From: Nitrospira sp.
GTDB lineage: Bacteria; Nitrospirota; Nitrospiria; Nitrospirales; Nitrospiraceae
Reading direction: 5' to 3'
NCBI GenBank assembly: GCA_005116955.1
Contig: SWDI01000005.1
Coordinates: 161,156 to 219,162 of the forward strand
DNA length: 58,007 nt
The position numbers and the translations under genes are program-made. The notes under the pieces are model-generated. The model was given only the letters and a program-made list of their open reading frames with translations, searched no databases and had not been told where the DNA came from. The stretch's first letter is position 1. Every line of letters begins with the position of its first letter. Below, piece by piece: positions 1-9,814 of the stretch.

Positions 1-74
1 CTCTTCATTGCCTCGCTCCTTTGGCTCGCCACCACCCGGTGGCATCGGTGAAGCCAGGCTACCACTTAGCACAC

Positions 75-1352
75 TGTCCGAATTTCCGGAGCCCCCTCTG
101 TCTGTAGGCTGTTTTTGTTTGGTGCCGACTTGAACGTCGTTTGCCAAAAACCATGTACGTTCCCCGGGGTAACCACCCCGAGGAATGCATATGTATGTTG
201 GCAAGACGCTGTTCGCTCAGGTCATGGAGTTCGTACCGTGGACGAGCTTCACGCGCATCGTGCATCGGTATCGAGGCAACGCGGGTGTGCGCACGCTGTC
301 GTGCGCCGAGCAGTTTCGTGCGATGGCCTTCGCGCAACTCACCTGGCGCGAGAGCTTGCGCGACATCGAGGTCAGCCTGTCCGCCAACCCCTCCAAGCTC
401 TACGCGATGGGATTTCGCTCGCCGGTCAAACGCTCCACGCTGGCCGATGCCAACGAATCGCGCGACTGGCGCATCTGGTTCGATCTGGCCACCGTGCTGA
501 TCCGCCGCGCCCGCAACGCGCTCGGTGTCGAGCTGAACAACACCGTCTACGCGCTCGATTCCAGCACCGTCGATCTGTGCCTGAGTCTGTTCGACTGGGC
601 ACCGTTTCGCTCGACCAAAGCGGCCATCAAGCTGCATACCTTGCTGGACCTGCGCGGCTGTATTCCGGCGTTCCTCTATATCAGCGATGGCAAGCTGCAC
701 GACGTGAAGGTGCTGGACTTGCTCGCGTTCGAGGCGGGTGCCTTCTACGTGATGGATCGCGGGTATGTGGACTTCGCGCGGCTGTACGTGCTGCATCAGG
801 CTGGCGCGTTCTTCGTCACCCGTGCGAAGTCGAACTTCAACGCGCGGCGGGTGTACTCCGCGCCCTGCGAGCGCGACAGTGGCGTGATCTGCGATCAGCG
901 CGTTGCGCTCAACGGCTTCTATGCCGCGCGAGATTATCCGGAGCATCTGCGGCGCATTCGCTTCAAGGATCCGGACTCGGGCAACAGGCTGGTTTTTCTG
1001 ACCAACAACACCGCGCTTTCCGCCCTGACGATCTGCGCACTGTACAAGCAGCGCTGGCAGGTCGAACTGTTCTTCAAGTGGATCAAGCAGCACCTGCGCA
1101 TCAAGAAGTTTCTGGGCACCAGCGAGAACGCGGTGAAGACGCAGGTGTGGTCCGCCATCGCCACCTATGTGCTGATCGCCATCGTGAAGAAGGAGCTTCA
1201 CCTCAATGCCTCACTCTACACATGTCTACAGATCTTGTCGGTCTCAGTTTTCGAGAAAACCCAGCTTTCATGCGCCCTGCAGCTCGATGACCATCGAACC
1301 GAACCGCCAGCAGACGACAACCAATTGATTTTGTTCAACCCTTAACCGGACA
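75..1352 (+). mobile_element. IS4-family insertion sequence (approximate ends)
   Basis: The element is defined by the complete IS4-type transposase it encloses. TGTCCG at 75-80 and its reverse complement CGGACA at 1347-1352 sit just outside the gene and may be the inner match of imperfect terminal inverted repeats. I could not find a convincing target-site duplication, so the true ends may lie a few bases further out. The DNA is clearly more GC-rich than the AT-rich gene that follows, as expected for a recent arrival. Confidence 0.55.
191..1345 (+). CDS. IS4-family DDE transposase
   Basis: This is the transposase of the insertion sequence. The N-terminus resembles the DUF4372 domain that precedes the catalytic core in this IS4 subgroup. 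The DDE residues can be placed: first Asp in ALDSSTVDLC, second Asp in YVMDRGYVDF, and the Glu in YKQRWQVELFFKWIKQ, which is the YREK-like signature of IS4. At about 384 residues it is full length with no internal stop. ATG at 191 is preferred over ATG at 185 because GAGG at 180-183 is then 7 bases upstream and the protein begins MYVGKTLFAQ, as relatives do. Long open frames on the other strand and in other frames are GC-driven shadows. Probably intact and potentially active. Confidence 0.92.
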   Translation: MYVGKTLFAQVMEFVPWTSFTRIVHRYRGNAGVRTLSCAEQFRAMAFAQLTWRESLRDIEVSLSANPSKLYAMGFRSPVKRSTLADANESRDWRIWFDLATVLIRRARNALGVELNNTVYALDSSTVDLCLSLFDWAPFRSTKAAIKLHTLLDLRGCIPAFLYISDGKLHDVKVLDLLAFEAGAFYVMDRGYVDFARLYVLHQAGAFFVTRAKSNFNARRVYSAPCERDSGVICDQRVALNGFYAARDYPEHLRRIRFKDPDSGNRLVFLTNNTALSALTICALYKQRWQVELFFKWIKQHLRIKKFLGTSENAVKTQVWSAIATYVLIAIVKKELHLNASLYTCLQILSVSVFEKTQLSCALQLDDHRTEPPADDNQLILFNP

Positions 1353-1549
1353 CCAATGGCATCTTATAAGAATTCAAGATGCGGATTCCCCCAAGCCTTT
1401 TGGCTTTTTGGATCTATTTCTTCAAGGTAGGACAATGGGCCCATGAGAGTCCTCCTCCTCATCTCGTTTTTGACGTTTTGCCTGTCGTAAGCCAAAATAT
1501 AAGCTCTCAATTTGTAAATCCAGTCCCAGTAGTGTTTTGAATAGGATTT

Positions 1550-3274
1550 ATGAAGCGCTATACCCTGGAAGACATGCAGCAGCTTGCAAGTAAGAGAGGA
1601 GGAAAGTGTATCTCCAATGAATATCGAGGGATGAATCACCGCCTGCATTGGCGCTGCGGTAACGGTCACGAGTGGTTTGCAATCCCCAGTTCAATCAAAG
1701 GAGGTCATTGGTGCCCGCGTTGCTATGGGAATACCCCATTTACCCTTATGGAGTTAAGCAAAATTGCCGCTTCGCACGGTGGCCATATCCTCTCGACGAA
1801 ATTCGATAACCGACGGTCAATACTTCAGTGGCGCTGCGCGGAGGGGCATGAATGGCACACATCAGCTCAGAATGTGATGGCTGGACATTGGTGCCCAGTG
1901 TGCGGACAAAGCCAGCCTCTCTCTTTGGAAACAGCGATGAAAGCTGCCATCATTAATGGTGGAAGATGTCTGTCTGAATCTTATGCTAACGCACGGTCAC
2001 CACTTCTCTGGGAATGCAAATTCGGTCATCGGTGGCGGGCAACGCTCTCTAAAATTCGCGGTGGGCAATGGTGCCGCATCTGTCGAACAAAGCAAACTGC
2101 GGCGAAACTCCGACTCACATTGGATGAAGTTCAGAAGCGTGCAAGACAAAAGGGAGGGATATGTCTTGCCACTGAATATGGAGGCACAGCGGGTACTGTC
2201 CTACAGTTTGAGTGCGCACATCAACATCGTTGGTGGGCTTCGCCCAATACTATTCAACGTTCCTGGTGCCCTTATTGTGCAGGGAAAATCGTCAACCTAG
2301 ATGACATTCAATGCATCGCACGCGAGCGCGGTGGAGAATGCATATCAGAGCGTTATACCAATGACCATACAAAACTCTCATGGCAGTGTCGTTATGGGCA
2401 CAAGTGGGATGCTACCCCTGGATCCGTAAAACGTGGTAGTTGGTGCCCAGAGTGTTCTACTGGACTAGGAGAACGTCTTTGCCGCGCCTTCTTTGAGTCA
2501 CTCTTCAAAGCAGATTTCTCTCGCGCATACCCTACGTGGATGAAGCTCGGAGGGCGTAGAAAATTACAACTGGACGGATACAATGAAGGGCTTGGCATCG
2601 CATTTGAGCATCATGGGCGGTATCATTTCGTTGTTGAAGGAAGATATTCCAAAGATGCAACGGCGCTTGCGCGGAGACAACAACTTGACACTGTGAAAGA
2701 ATCGCTCTGCCGGACGCACGGTGTTCGCCTCATCATAGTTCCTGAAATACCTACAATGCTACCGGTCGATAAGGTTAGGGAATTTGTTCTAGCGCGCTGC
2801 TCAGAGGTAGGAATCACAGTACCAGACCCCAATGCCACTACGAATCTTATGCGTGCCTATGCACCTGACTGGTGGAATTACTATAACGAGATGGCGATAG
2901 CGCGTGGCGGAAGGCTCCTTTCTAAGCATTACATGGGTGCTGGCACTAAACATCAATGGAGCTGCATGGAAGGGCACATTTGGGAATCTGTTCCAAATAG
3001 TATTCAGCAAGGGACCTGGTGCCCATTTTGTCGAGGCATCAGAATTTTGGATGAAATAAAGGTGACGCGCTTAGCTGAGTTGGCTGAAATCGCCAATGCA
3101 CGTGGCGGGAAATGTTTAGCTATGGAATATGTAAGCTGTAACACTAAAGTCTCTTGGCAGTGCAGGGTAGGACATGAATGGGAGGCCACTCCACGAAATG
3201 TTATCGCTAATAGCTCATGGTGTCCGTACTGCTGGCAAGCCCGGCGCGGACTTCGAAAGGGCCAGCGGTCGTAA
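1550..3274 (+). CDS. Seven-fold zinc-ribbon repeat protein with embedded PD-(D/E)XK-like nuclease domain
   Basis: The 574-residue protein is built from seven copies of a ~60-residue unit: a helix ending ARxRGGxCLS, then WxCxxGHxW, a short basic loop, and WCPxC. Units start near residues 1, 63, 122, 184, 246, 440 and 496. Most keep four metal ligands (Cys/His of CxxGH plus the CPxC pair); unit 4 reads CAHQHRW, and unit 3 ends CRIC. Between units 5 and 6 (about 304-437) is a domain with LDGY at 341-344, then IAFEHHGRYHF (Glu353, His355) and a downstream RR-D-K set near 375-383, as in Vsr/PD-(D/E)XK-like nucleases. Zinc-ribbon units of this type with such a domain occur in uncharacterised phage and mobile-element proteins. 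Function is unknown; DNA binding and cleavage is inference. It follows an IS element and is more AT-rich than the backbone, suggesting transfer. Confidence 0.85.
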   Translation: MKRYTLEDMQQLASKRGGKCISNEYRGMNHRLHWRCGNGHEWFAIPSSIKGGHWCPRCYGNTPFTLMELSKIAASHGGHILSTKFDNRRSILQWRCAEGHEWHTSAQNVMAGHWCPVCGQSQPLSLETAMKAAIINGGRCLSESYANARSPLLWECKFGHRWRATLSKIRGGQWCRICRTKQTAAKLRLTLDEVQKRARQKGGICLATEYGGTAGTVLQFECAHQHRWWASPNTIQRSWCPYCAGKIVNLDDIQCIARERGGECISERYTNDHTKLSWQCRYGHKWDATPGSVKRGSWCPECSTGLGERLCRAFFESLFKADFSRAYPTWMKLGGRRKLQLDGYNEGLGIAFEHHGRYHFVVEGRYSKDATALARRQQLDTVKESLCRTHGVRLIIVPEIPTMLPVDKVREFVLARCSEVGITVPDPNATTNLMRAYAPDWWNYYNEMAIARGGRLLSKHYMGAGTKHQWSCMEGHIWESVPNSIQQGTWCPFCRGIRILDEIKVTRLAELAEIANARGGKCLAMEYVSCNTKVSWQCRVGHEWEATPRNVIANSSWCPYCWQARRGLRKGQRS

Positions 3275-3319
3275 AACGGGCGTATAGTAGGTCGGTTATG
3301 TACTGTGTGAATATGCATT

Positions 3320-4006
3320 TCAATGACTGGCATCCTTCACTTGTTCATTTACTGGTGGAGGGAGATTTTGCTCTGAAAATGCCCTCAACCAATCCATGCC
3401 GTCTTTATAGAAGGCGGTAAACGCCTTCGCTAGCCACATCAAGGAGACACCATGGAACTGGACCCCTGATGCAAGTTTATTGCGATCCAGACTGAGTGCA
3501 TAGACGCAGGGCTCATCTCTGCCTATGACGTTGATGTCTGAGTCCACAAACGAATGTTTAAAAGCATTTGCAATCTCATTTAACTGGGTAAGCATGTGAA
3601 TGTGCGGAGTCCAAGGTTTTAGATACTCTTCTGGGGATAGGTCTAACAAGGCACCGATGCAGTCTACTTTTATCTTTTCTGGACAACCACCTTTTGTTTG
3701 CCACTCGGACAAGCACCATATCAGCGAAATCATTTCGTCGGCTGTTCTCCTTAAAAGGTAGATGGCTTGTTCGTTGGCATAGATGTGTCGTTGGAGCGCA
3801 TTGGGCGGAGAGATGCCATCCGGTCGGGCCTGTTCCCAAAACGCACGGCTCTCCGTAAGCCTACGATTTGCCTCATCTATGCGCTGACAGATCTTCATTA
3901 ATTTGAGTTGGAAGTTCCCATAGGGGGAATTGGGTGGGAGCCAAAAACCAAGTCTGGCACTATATGGCTCATCGGGACTTTTCCCGTTATCAATCCAGAT
4001 GGTCAT
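3320..4006 (-). CDS. Conserved-looking hypothetical protein
   Basis: A 228-residue cytosolic protein that I do not recognise. It has no signal peptide or membrane segment; the middle (about residues 45-135) is predicted largely helical, with charged and Leu/Ile-rich stretches such as YLLRRTADEMISLIW. An all-helical HEPN-like fold is possible but unsupported by a clear RxxxxH motif. The start is set at ATG 4006 because GGAGG lies 7 bases upstream; the open frame extends 17 codons further up without a ribosome site. It converges with the zinc-ribbon gene and lies in the same AT-richer accessory patch. Confidence 0.6.
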   Translation of the reverse strand: MTIWIDNGKSPDEPYSARLGFWLPPNSPYGNFQLKLMKICQRIDEANRRLTESRAFWEQARPDGISPPNALQRHIYANEQAIYLLRRTADEMISLIWCLSEWQTKGGCPEKIKVDCIGALLDLSPEEYLKPWTPHIHMLTQLNEIANAFKHSFVDSDINVIGRDEPCVYALSLDRNKLASGVQFHGVSLMWLAKAFTAFYKDGMDWLRAFSEQNLPPPVNEQVKDASH

Positions 4007-4120
4007 CAATCTGCCTCCGTATCGAGCACGTTTGTTAACTAGGACAGACAATAGCATTCTAGCTAGTTTGAGGCAGATCTATCGCGTCCCATGTGGTAGG
4101 GAATTCGGGGGGACAGGGAA

Positions 4121-4170
4121 GCGGTAACCCACGGTAATGGACGGTAAACGACGGTAGAGGACGGTACTCA
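4121..4170. repeat. Five tandem decamers, consensus (A/G)CGGTANNNN
   Basis: Five consecutive 10-base units begin at 4121, 4131, 4141, 4151 and 4161. Each starts (A/G)CGGTA and then has four variable bases, giving one CGGTA per helical turn. They lie in the 300-base gene-free stretch between the hypothetical gene starting at 4006 and the 3' end of serS. The rest of that stretch (4007-4306) shows no gene that I can support. Confidence 0.7.
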
Positions 4171-4306
4171 GACGAGCAGGGGAATCGGCAATGCTGACAA
4201 TGGGTTTCGAAGTTTTTCGCGGGGTTCGAGGACTGATGCTTCGGGATTTTCAAGACCGGCACGTTAGGCCGCTGCGTGGTGTTCGATGGGACCCAGAGGG
4301 GTGTGC

Positions 4307-5602
<1,296 letters not shown>

Positions 5603-5681
5603 TTAGCAGGCTGCTGAAAACATTTCAGAACTCACGAACGTTCGGCCCCTCGCAGGTGATGGACTGAATCGGATTCGTGCG

Positions 5682-5807
5682 CAGGATGTTCAAATAGGCC
5701 TTTCAGCAAGGCCGCAACGAGCGAAGAGGCGAGGCGTACGCTTCGGTACGTTGAGCCTCTGAGCGATGCGAGAACGAAGCTGAAGGCCTATTTCAATATC
5801 CTGCTAG
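5682..5807. repeat. Interspersed palindromic repeat, copy 1 (with a stray left end at 5604)
   Basis: The left arm CAGGATGTTCAAATAGGCCT is mirrored at the right end by AGGCCTATTTCAATATCCTG, giving an imperfect terminal inverted repeat of about 25 bases. The interior contains the family signatures GCGAAGAGGCGAGGCGTAC and GAGCCTCTGAGCGATGCGAG. A fragment resembling a second left end (TAGCAGGCTGCTGAAAA) lies at about 5604-5620, just upstream of serS. Related copies occur at 7321, 15477 and 21873. The flanking intergenic sequence to 5900 shows no gene. Confidence 0.85.
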
Positions 5808-5920
5808 AAAGCGGTTGGAATCTAGCACCCGATTTCTACAGAGTCAATGAATGGCCAGTTCAGGCGACATGAGCCGATGGCTTTCCTAAGAATTGACATC
5901 GAATGGGTGTGAAGAACAGG

Positions 5921-6943
5921 ATGTCGACCATGCGCCAGATCTCCAATCCTCCCAACCCATTTGAGTCGCGGCATCGGGAACTTCTGGAACCGTCTGCGTC
6001 GCCGCAATTGATGGTGTATACGGACGAGACGCGAGAGATCCTGAGTCGTAACGACAGCCCGGATTTACCGTTTCGATGGAGTGTGAATCCCTATCGAGGC
6101 TGCTTTCATGCCTGTGCCTATTGCTATGCGCGTCCTTCACATGAATATTGGGGATTCGGTGCGGGAACCGATTTTGAGAGTAAAATCGTGGTGAAGGACG
6201 ATGCTCCACGATTACTTCGGCAGCAATTTGAGAAGGCTTCATGGCCTGGAGAGCTGATCGTCTTTTCAGGCAACACGGACTGCTACCAGCCGATTGAAGC
6301 AGAGTACGGGTTGACCCGAGACTGTCTGCAGGTCTGTGCGGACTATCGGAACCCTGTCGGTATTATTACGAAAGGCGCGTTGGTGTTGCGCGATCTTGAT
6401 GTGCTCATGCAGTTACAGCATGAGGCCTGGGTCCTGGTCTACTTTAGTATTCCCTTTGCGTCAGACGAGATGGCCAGGAAAGTAGAGCCCCAGGCTCCGT
6501 CGATTACGAAACGGTTCTCTGCCATGAAGGCGCTTTCCGACGCTGGAATTCCAACAGGTATTTCAATCGCGCCGATCATTCCTGGTCTGAATGAAGATGA
6601 TATTCCTGAACTGTTGGATCGCGCGTATGGTGCCGGCGCCCGTACTGCGACCCAGAGCTTGTTGAGACTATCCGGCAGTCTGGAGGCGGTGTTTCGGGAT
6701 CGGATGGGGGAGGCTTTTCCAGAGCGGATCGGAAAGATCACCAATCGACTTCGTGAGATCAGGGGCGGGTCGTTGACGGAGAGCCGATTCTTCACGCGGC
6801 AGGTAGGGCAAGGACCCTATTGGGAGTTGATTGAGCAGCTATTCGCCCTGGCTAAACGGAGAGCGGGATTTCCTGAGGATGACATGGGCGCTATCCCTCA
6901 GACCTTTCATCGTCCGGGCGTGGAACAGGGATCACTTTTTTGA
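5921..6943 (+). CDS. PA0069-family radical SAM protein
   Basis: A radical S-adenosylmethionine enzyme of the family related to spore photoproduct lyase (PA0069/Rv2578c group). The cluster-binding motif is CFHACAYC (CxxxCxxC), preceded by the family phrase WSVNPYRGC. Its substrate is not known. The frame is open from ATG 5903; ATGs at 5921 and 5930 are also possible and none has a strong ribosome site. I used 5921. The stop lies 13 bases before the rhodanese ATG, with GAGAGGGGAC between, so the two are probably cotranscribed. A TTGACA hexamer at 5893-5898 could be a -35 element, but no good -10 partner was found. Confidence 0.9.
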   Translation: MSTMRQISNPPNPFESRHRELLEPSASPQLMVYTDETREILSRNDSPDLPFRWSVNPYRGCFHACAYCYARPSHEYWGFGAGTDFESKIVVKDDAPRLLRQQFEKASWPGELIVFSGNTDCYQPIEAEYGLTRDCLQVCADYRNPVGIITKGALVLRDLDVLMQLQHEAWVLVYFSIPFASDEMARKVEPQAPSITKRFSAMKALSDAGIPTGISIAPIIPGLNEDDIPELLDRAYGAGARTATQSLLRLSGSLEAVFRDRMGEAFPERIGKITNRLREIRGGSLTESRFFTRQVGQGPYWELIEQLFALAKRRAGFPEDDMGAIPQTFHRPGVEQGSLF

Positions 6944-6956
6944 AGAGAGAGGGGAC

Positions 6957-7322
6957 ATGAAACATAATCCTGGATTTTTGCAGCTTGTCGAACAGGCGAA
7001 ACAACGCGTCAAGGAGTGTAGTGTGGCCGAGGTAAAGGCTCGTCTCGACCGGGGCGAGCAGTTCCACTTCATCGATATTCGGGAAGATCATGAATTCGCC
7101 AAGGACCATGCCCGTGGCGCCCGCCACCTGGGGAAGGGAATCATTGAGCGGGATATCGAGTCGGTGGTTCCTGATAAACAGGACTCAGTGGTGCTCTATT
7201 GTGGGGGAGGCTATCGATCGGCGCTGGCGGCCGATGCGTTGCAACAGATGGGGTATGAGAACGTCATCTCGATGGATGGAGGGATTCGTGCGTGGCGGGA
7301 AGCCGGGTACCCGCTGGAGTGA
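6957..7322 (+). CDS. Rhodanese-like domain protein
   Basis: A single-domain sulfurtransferase of 121 residues. The active-site loop CGGGYRS carries the catalytic Cys at about residue 81; FIDIREDHEFAKDHARGA is the CH2A-type N-terminal signature and MDGGIRAW the C-terminal one. The start ATG 6957 is chosen because GAGAGGGG lies just upstream; the open frame extending back to 6831 overlaps the radical SAM gene. No signal peptide, so cytosolic. The stop codon TGA is also the first bases of repeat copy 2. Confidence 0.93.
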   Translation: MKHNPGFLQLVEQAKQRVKECSVAEVKARLDRGEQFHFIDIREDHEFAKDHARGARHLGKGIIERDIESVVPDKQDSVVLYCGGGYRSALAADALQQMGYENVISMDGGIRAWREAGYPLE

Positions 7323-7444
7323 GGATGCTGCAAAAGCCCTCCAGCTTCGTTCTCGCATCGCTCAAGGCCTCAACGTACCAACCACGTACGTCTCAGCCTC
7401 TCGCTCGCTGCGGCCTTGCTGGACGAGCTTTTTCACTCATCCTC
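7321..7444. repeat. Interspersed palindromic repeat, copy 2
   Basis: Begins inside the rhodanese stop codon (TGAGGATGCTG) and ends CATCCTC, eight bases before the stop of the convergent Skp-like gene. Left arm GAGGATGCTGCAAAAG pairs with right arm CTTTTTCACTCATCCTC. The interior CTTCGTTCTCGCATCGCTCA and CTCGCTGCGGCCTTGCTGG match the other copies in inverted sense. It could fold into a long imperfect hairpin and act as a bidirectional terminator between the convergent genes. Confidence 0.85.
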
Positions 7445-7451
7445 TAAGATC

Positions 7452-8000
7452 CTACTTGTTCGTCCGATCGAACTCCTTGATGACCTGCTCGGTGAGATCA
7501 ATCGTATCCTTGCTGTAGATCACGATCTTGACGGTCTGTTCGCTCCCTTTGTCGACGACGATGGACACTCCTCCTTTTTCAGCGACCGCTTGTGTCGCCG
7601 AGGAGATTTTCTTCATGTACTCGTCGACCAGCTCCTTCTGCTTTTTCTGGAGTTCCATGTTGAATTCTTGCGCACGCTTCTGGAAGTCCTGCACCTTTGT
7701 CCGGAATTGCCCCTCTTTCTCCTTCTTTTCCGTGTCGGTCCACTTGGGAGCCTGCTCCTTCAATTGTTTCTCGGTATTGCGAAGGTCTTCCTCATCTTTG
7801 GCGAGAAGCTTCTGTCTGGTTCCTACGTATTCCTTCAGCGTTTCGAGCGCGCGTTTCCCCGCCTTGGATTTTTCTAAGACGGATTGCGGGTCTACCACAC
7901 CCATCTTAAACTCCGCGGCTTGGGCGTGAGGCGCAGTGAGTAAGAGAACGGGAGAAAGGGCCATTGCCAGAAACAGGGATCGCAGAGCAGAAATACGCAT
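7452..8000 (-). CDS. OmpH/Skp-family periplasmic chaperone
   Basis: A 182-residue secreted protein of the Skp/OmpH family, which holds unfolded outer-membrane proteins in the periplasm. The N-terminus MRISALRSLFLAMAL... ending in AQAAE is a signal peptide cleaved near residue 25. The mature part starts FKMGVVDPQSVLEKSKAGK, the family's opening strand, and continues as a long Lys/Glu/Gln-rich coiled coil (about 45-140). Start 8000 is supported by AGGAGG 13 bases upstream and by the signal peptide; the frame runs a further 30 codons without either. The Bam complex genes usually found beside skp are absent. Confidence 0.88.
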   Translation of the reverse strand: MRISALRSLFLAMALSPVLLLTAPHAQAAEFKMGVVDPQSVLEKSKAGKRALETLKEYVGTRQKLLAKDEEDLRNTEKQLKEQAPKWTDTEKKEKEGQFRTKVQDFQKRAQEFNMELQKKQKELVDEYMKKISSATQAVAEKGGVSIVVDKGSEQTVKIVIYSKDTIDLTEQVIKEFDRTNK

Positions 8001-8083
8001 CTTGGTTCTTATGCCTCCTGGCCTAGTTTGGGAAACCACGCGAGAATACCCGCGCATCGTGGGTCTGTCAAGCGATGGCGTCG

Positions 8084-8494
8084 TTACCATGAATCAAAAC
8101 TGATTGGCTCTTCCGCGATCCAGATCTCGACGCCGTAGCGCCACTTGAGTCGTCGAGCAACCGCTCGCAAGGCGTATTCATCTGCATGGACCGGATCGAA
8201 CGGATTCTTGATCTTCTGAATCTTTTCTTTTCTGAACGGCGGTGGATAGCCGAGGTCCTTCATGGCAAGGGCCACGATATTCAACTGAAAAATGCGTGGC
8301 GTTTGGTTCAGTTGCGCCAGGATGACCTCGGTCGATCCATCTGAAGTCGTGTGGGTTTTGTAGACTTCAAGCACGCGGCTTTTGAGCTGAGACCGTTGTG
8401 TGTCTGTAAACTCAGGGATGGCCAACTCTATCAAGAGCGCATTGGTGGCACCATTGAACGATGGCATGCTGAGAAGTCTGCTTAGTAATCCCAT
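8084..8494 (-). CDS. Hypothetical protein
   Basis: A 136-residue protein of unknown function. The N-terminal MGLLSRLLSMPSF could be a weak membrane-associating helix; the rest is soluble, ending in a strand-rich segment with a conserved-looking tryptophan-rich tail. ATG 8494 is preferred because GAGGA lies six bases upstream; the frame remains open to 8677 but that extension is low complexity and lacks a ribosome site. It reads in the same direction as the Skp-like gene, 83 bases upstream of it, and may share its transcript. Confidence 0.55.
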   Translation of the reverse strand: MGLLSRLLSMPSFNGATNALLIELAIPEFTDTQRSQLKSRVLEVYKTHTTSDGSTEVILAQLNQTPRIFQLNIVALAMKDLGYPPPFRKEKIQKIKNPFDPVHADEYALRAVARRLKWRYGVEIWIAEEPISFDSW

Positions 8495-8867
8495 CGAAAT
8501 CCTCGCTGCAAATTCGTGAAACCGTGTGCGGCAGTCTTTCCTTCTGGCAACGCGGCTAGGTTTCGAAGAGTGTACTGAAATGGGCGGCGTTTTTCTAGAC
8601 GGCAAAAAAGGGGGATGGGGATAAGAATCAGTCGACATTCGCCCACAATCCGGCTGGTACAGTGTGATTGAGGACACGTTTGTTGCGTGAACCGCTTTTG
8701 CTTGGGAAATGGCCTTGACGAAATTGGGGGAGGTGGCTGAGAATGCGCCGCGGTTCTTCTGCTATTCGATAGATCTTGTGAGGTTGGGGCGCACAATCCC
8801 AGGCAGTATCTTCCACAGTAAGCCCGCAGAACCGAGCAGTCTACCTTCATCAACTAAGGAGTTCATT

Positions 8868-9380
8868 GTGACGCAGATTTACACGAGAAGGATCATGAGC
8901 ACCTGTGTAGTGGTGCTCGCCCTGTTCATGGGGCTCCCGACATATGCTCACGAAGATCGGGCCCCGACAGGCTCTTGGAAAGGAGTGGTCCGTTTCACCA
9001 CGGAACAGCGGCCGTCATTGACGACCCTCTTGACGTTCACCGCCGATGGCAATCTCGTCGAATCACGTCGTCTCTATCTGCCGGAGTCTCCGTTAGGTCC
9101 ACTGCTTGCGACGCCGGGTCACGGCGAGTGGCGCCGTTCAAAGAACGGCGGGTTCGATGCGACGATCGTGGTGCTCTACCAAGGGGCTTCCGAGCATCCA
9201 ACATCGCCTGGAATTGTCATTGGCAGGGAGAAGGTGCGCTACAAGTTGCAACTGGTCAATGGTGGCCAACAACTTCAAGGAACTATTTTGGTCGAAGTGC
9301 AAGACGGCGAGGGCAACGTCGTCTCTTCTGATCCAGGCACCATCGAGGCCACGCGCATCCGGCCCGAACCCTTGCCGTAA
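8868..9380 (+). CDS. Secreted hypothetical protein
   Basis: A 170-residue exported protein of unknown function. GTG 8868 is chosen as start because AAGGAG stands seven bases upstream; the N-terminus then reads basic residues, a hydrophobic core (CVVVLALFMGL) and PTYAHED, a signal peptide cleaved near residue 25-27. An ATG nine codons in is an alternative. The mature part is beta-rich (GSWKGVVRFTTEQRPSL ... LLTFTADGNLVESRR), similar in style to small lipocalin/streptavidin-like proteins, but that is only an impression. Just downstream begins a zone of IS remnants. Confidence 0.65.
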   Translation: MTQIYTRRIMSTCVVVLALFMGLPTYAHEDRAPTGSWKGVVRFTTEQRPSLTTLLTFTADGNLVESRRLYLPESPLGPLLATPGHGEWRRSKNGGFDATIVVLYQGASEHPTSPGIVIGREKVRYKLQLVNGGQQLQGTILVEVQDGEGNVVSSDPGTIEATRIRPEPLP

Positions 9381-9439
9381 CTGCGGTGGCTCTGGTTGGG
9401 TGGACGGTGTAGCCCTTTCTGTTAGTAGCGCCTGGCGGA

Positions 9440-9765
9440 TTGCTGACGCCGCACCAAGTCCTGAGGCAGAGCTCCCATCGTTTCGCTGGCGTGGGAATGC
9501 ACCTCCTCGTATGTGATGCGTTCCCAGGGTCATTCCACAAACACGTTATCCCGCCAGCAGCCTGTGCTGTCCATGCTGATCTGAATGCCGTGATGAGTGA
9601 GAAGTCCTGTGAACACATGGCTGGTGAACTGGCACCCTTGATCGGTGTGGAAGATCTCGGGGCTGCCATCCTGTGTGATCGTCTCCCGCATTGCGTCGAG
9701 GCAGAAGTCCGTGGTCAACGCATTGAAGACTCGCCACGCCGACATTCTGCGCAAAGCCCCGACGC
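9440..9765 (-). pseudogene. IS3-family transposase fragment (DDE core)
   Basis: The minus strand encodes the integrase-core end of an IS3 transposase: ALTTDFCLDAM, FHTDQGCQFTS (second catalytic Asp) and GIQISMDSTGCWRDNVFVE (catalytic Glu). An in-frame TGA follows VE directly; after it the same frame continues P-WERITYEEVHSHASET, which matches the normal continuation, then decays. N-terminal orfA and the first catalytic Asp are absent. A dead remnant. Confidence 0.85.
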
Positions 9766-9814
9766 ATGGGAAGGTAGGGGCAGTTTCAAATTCTATGTGC
9801 AGCGTGAGAAAGAT

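Noticed and set aside
59-1290. Long open frames on both strands (380 and 391 codons) over the IS4 element
   Set aside because: They overlap the clear transposase gene, have no family resemblance and result from its GC-rich third positions.
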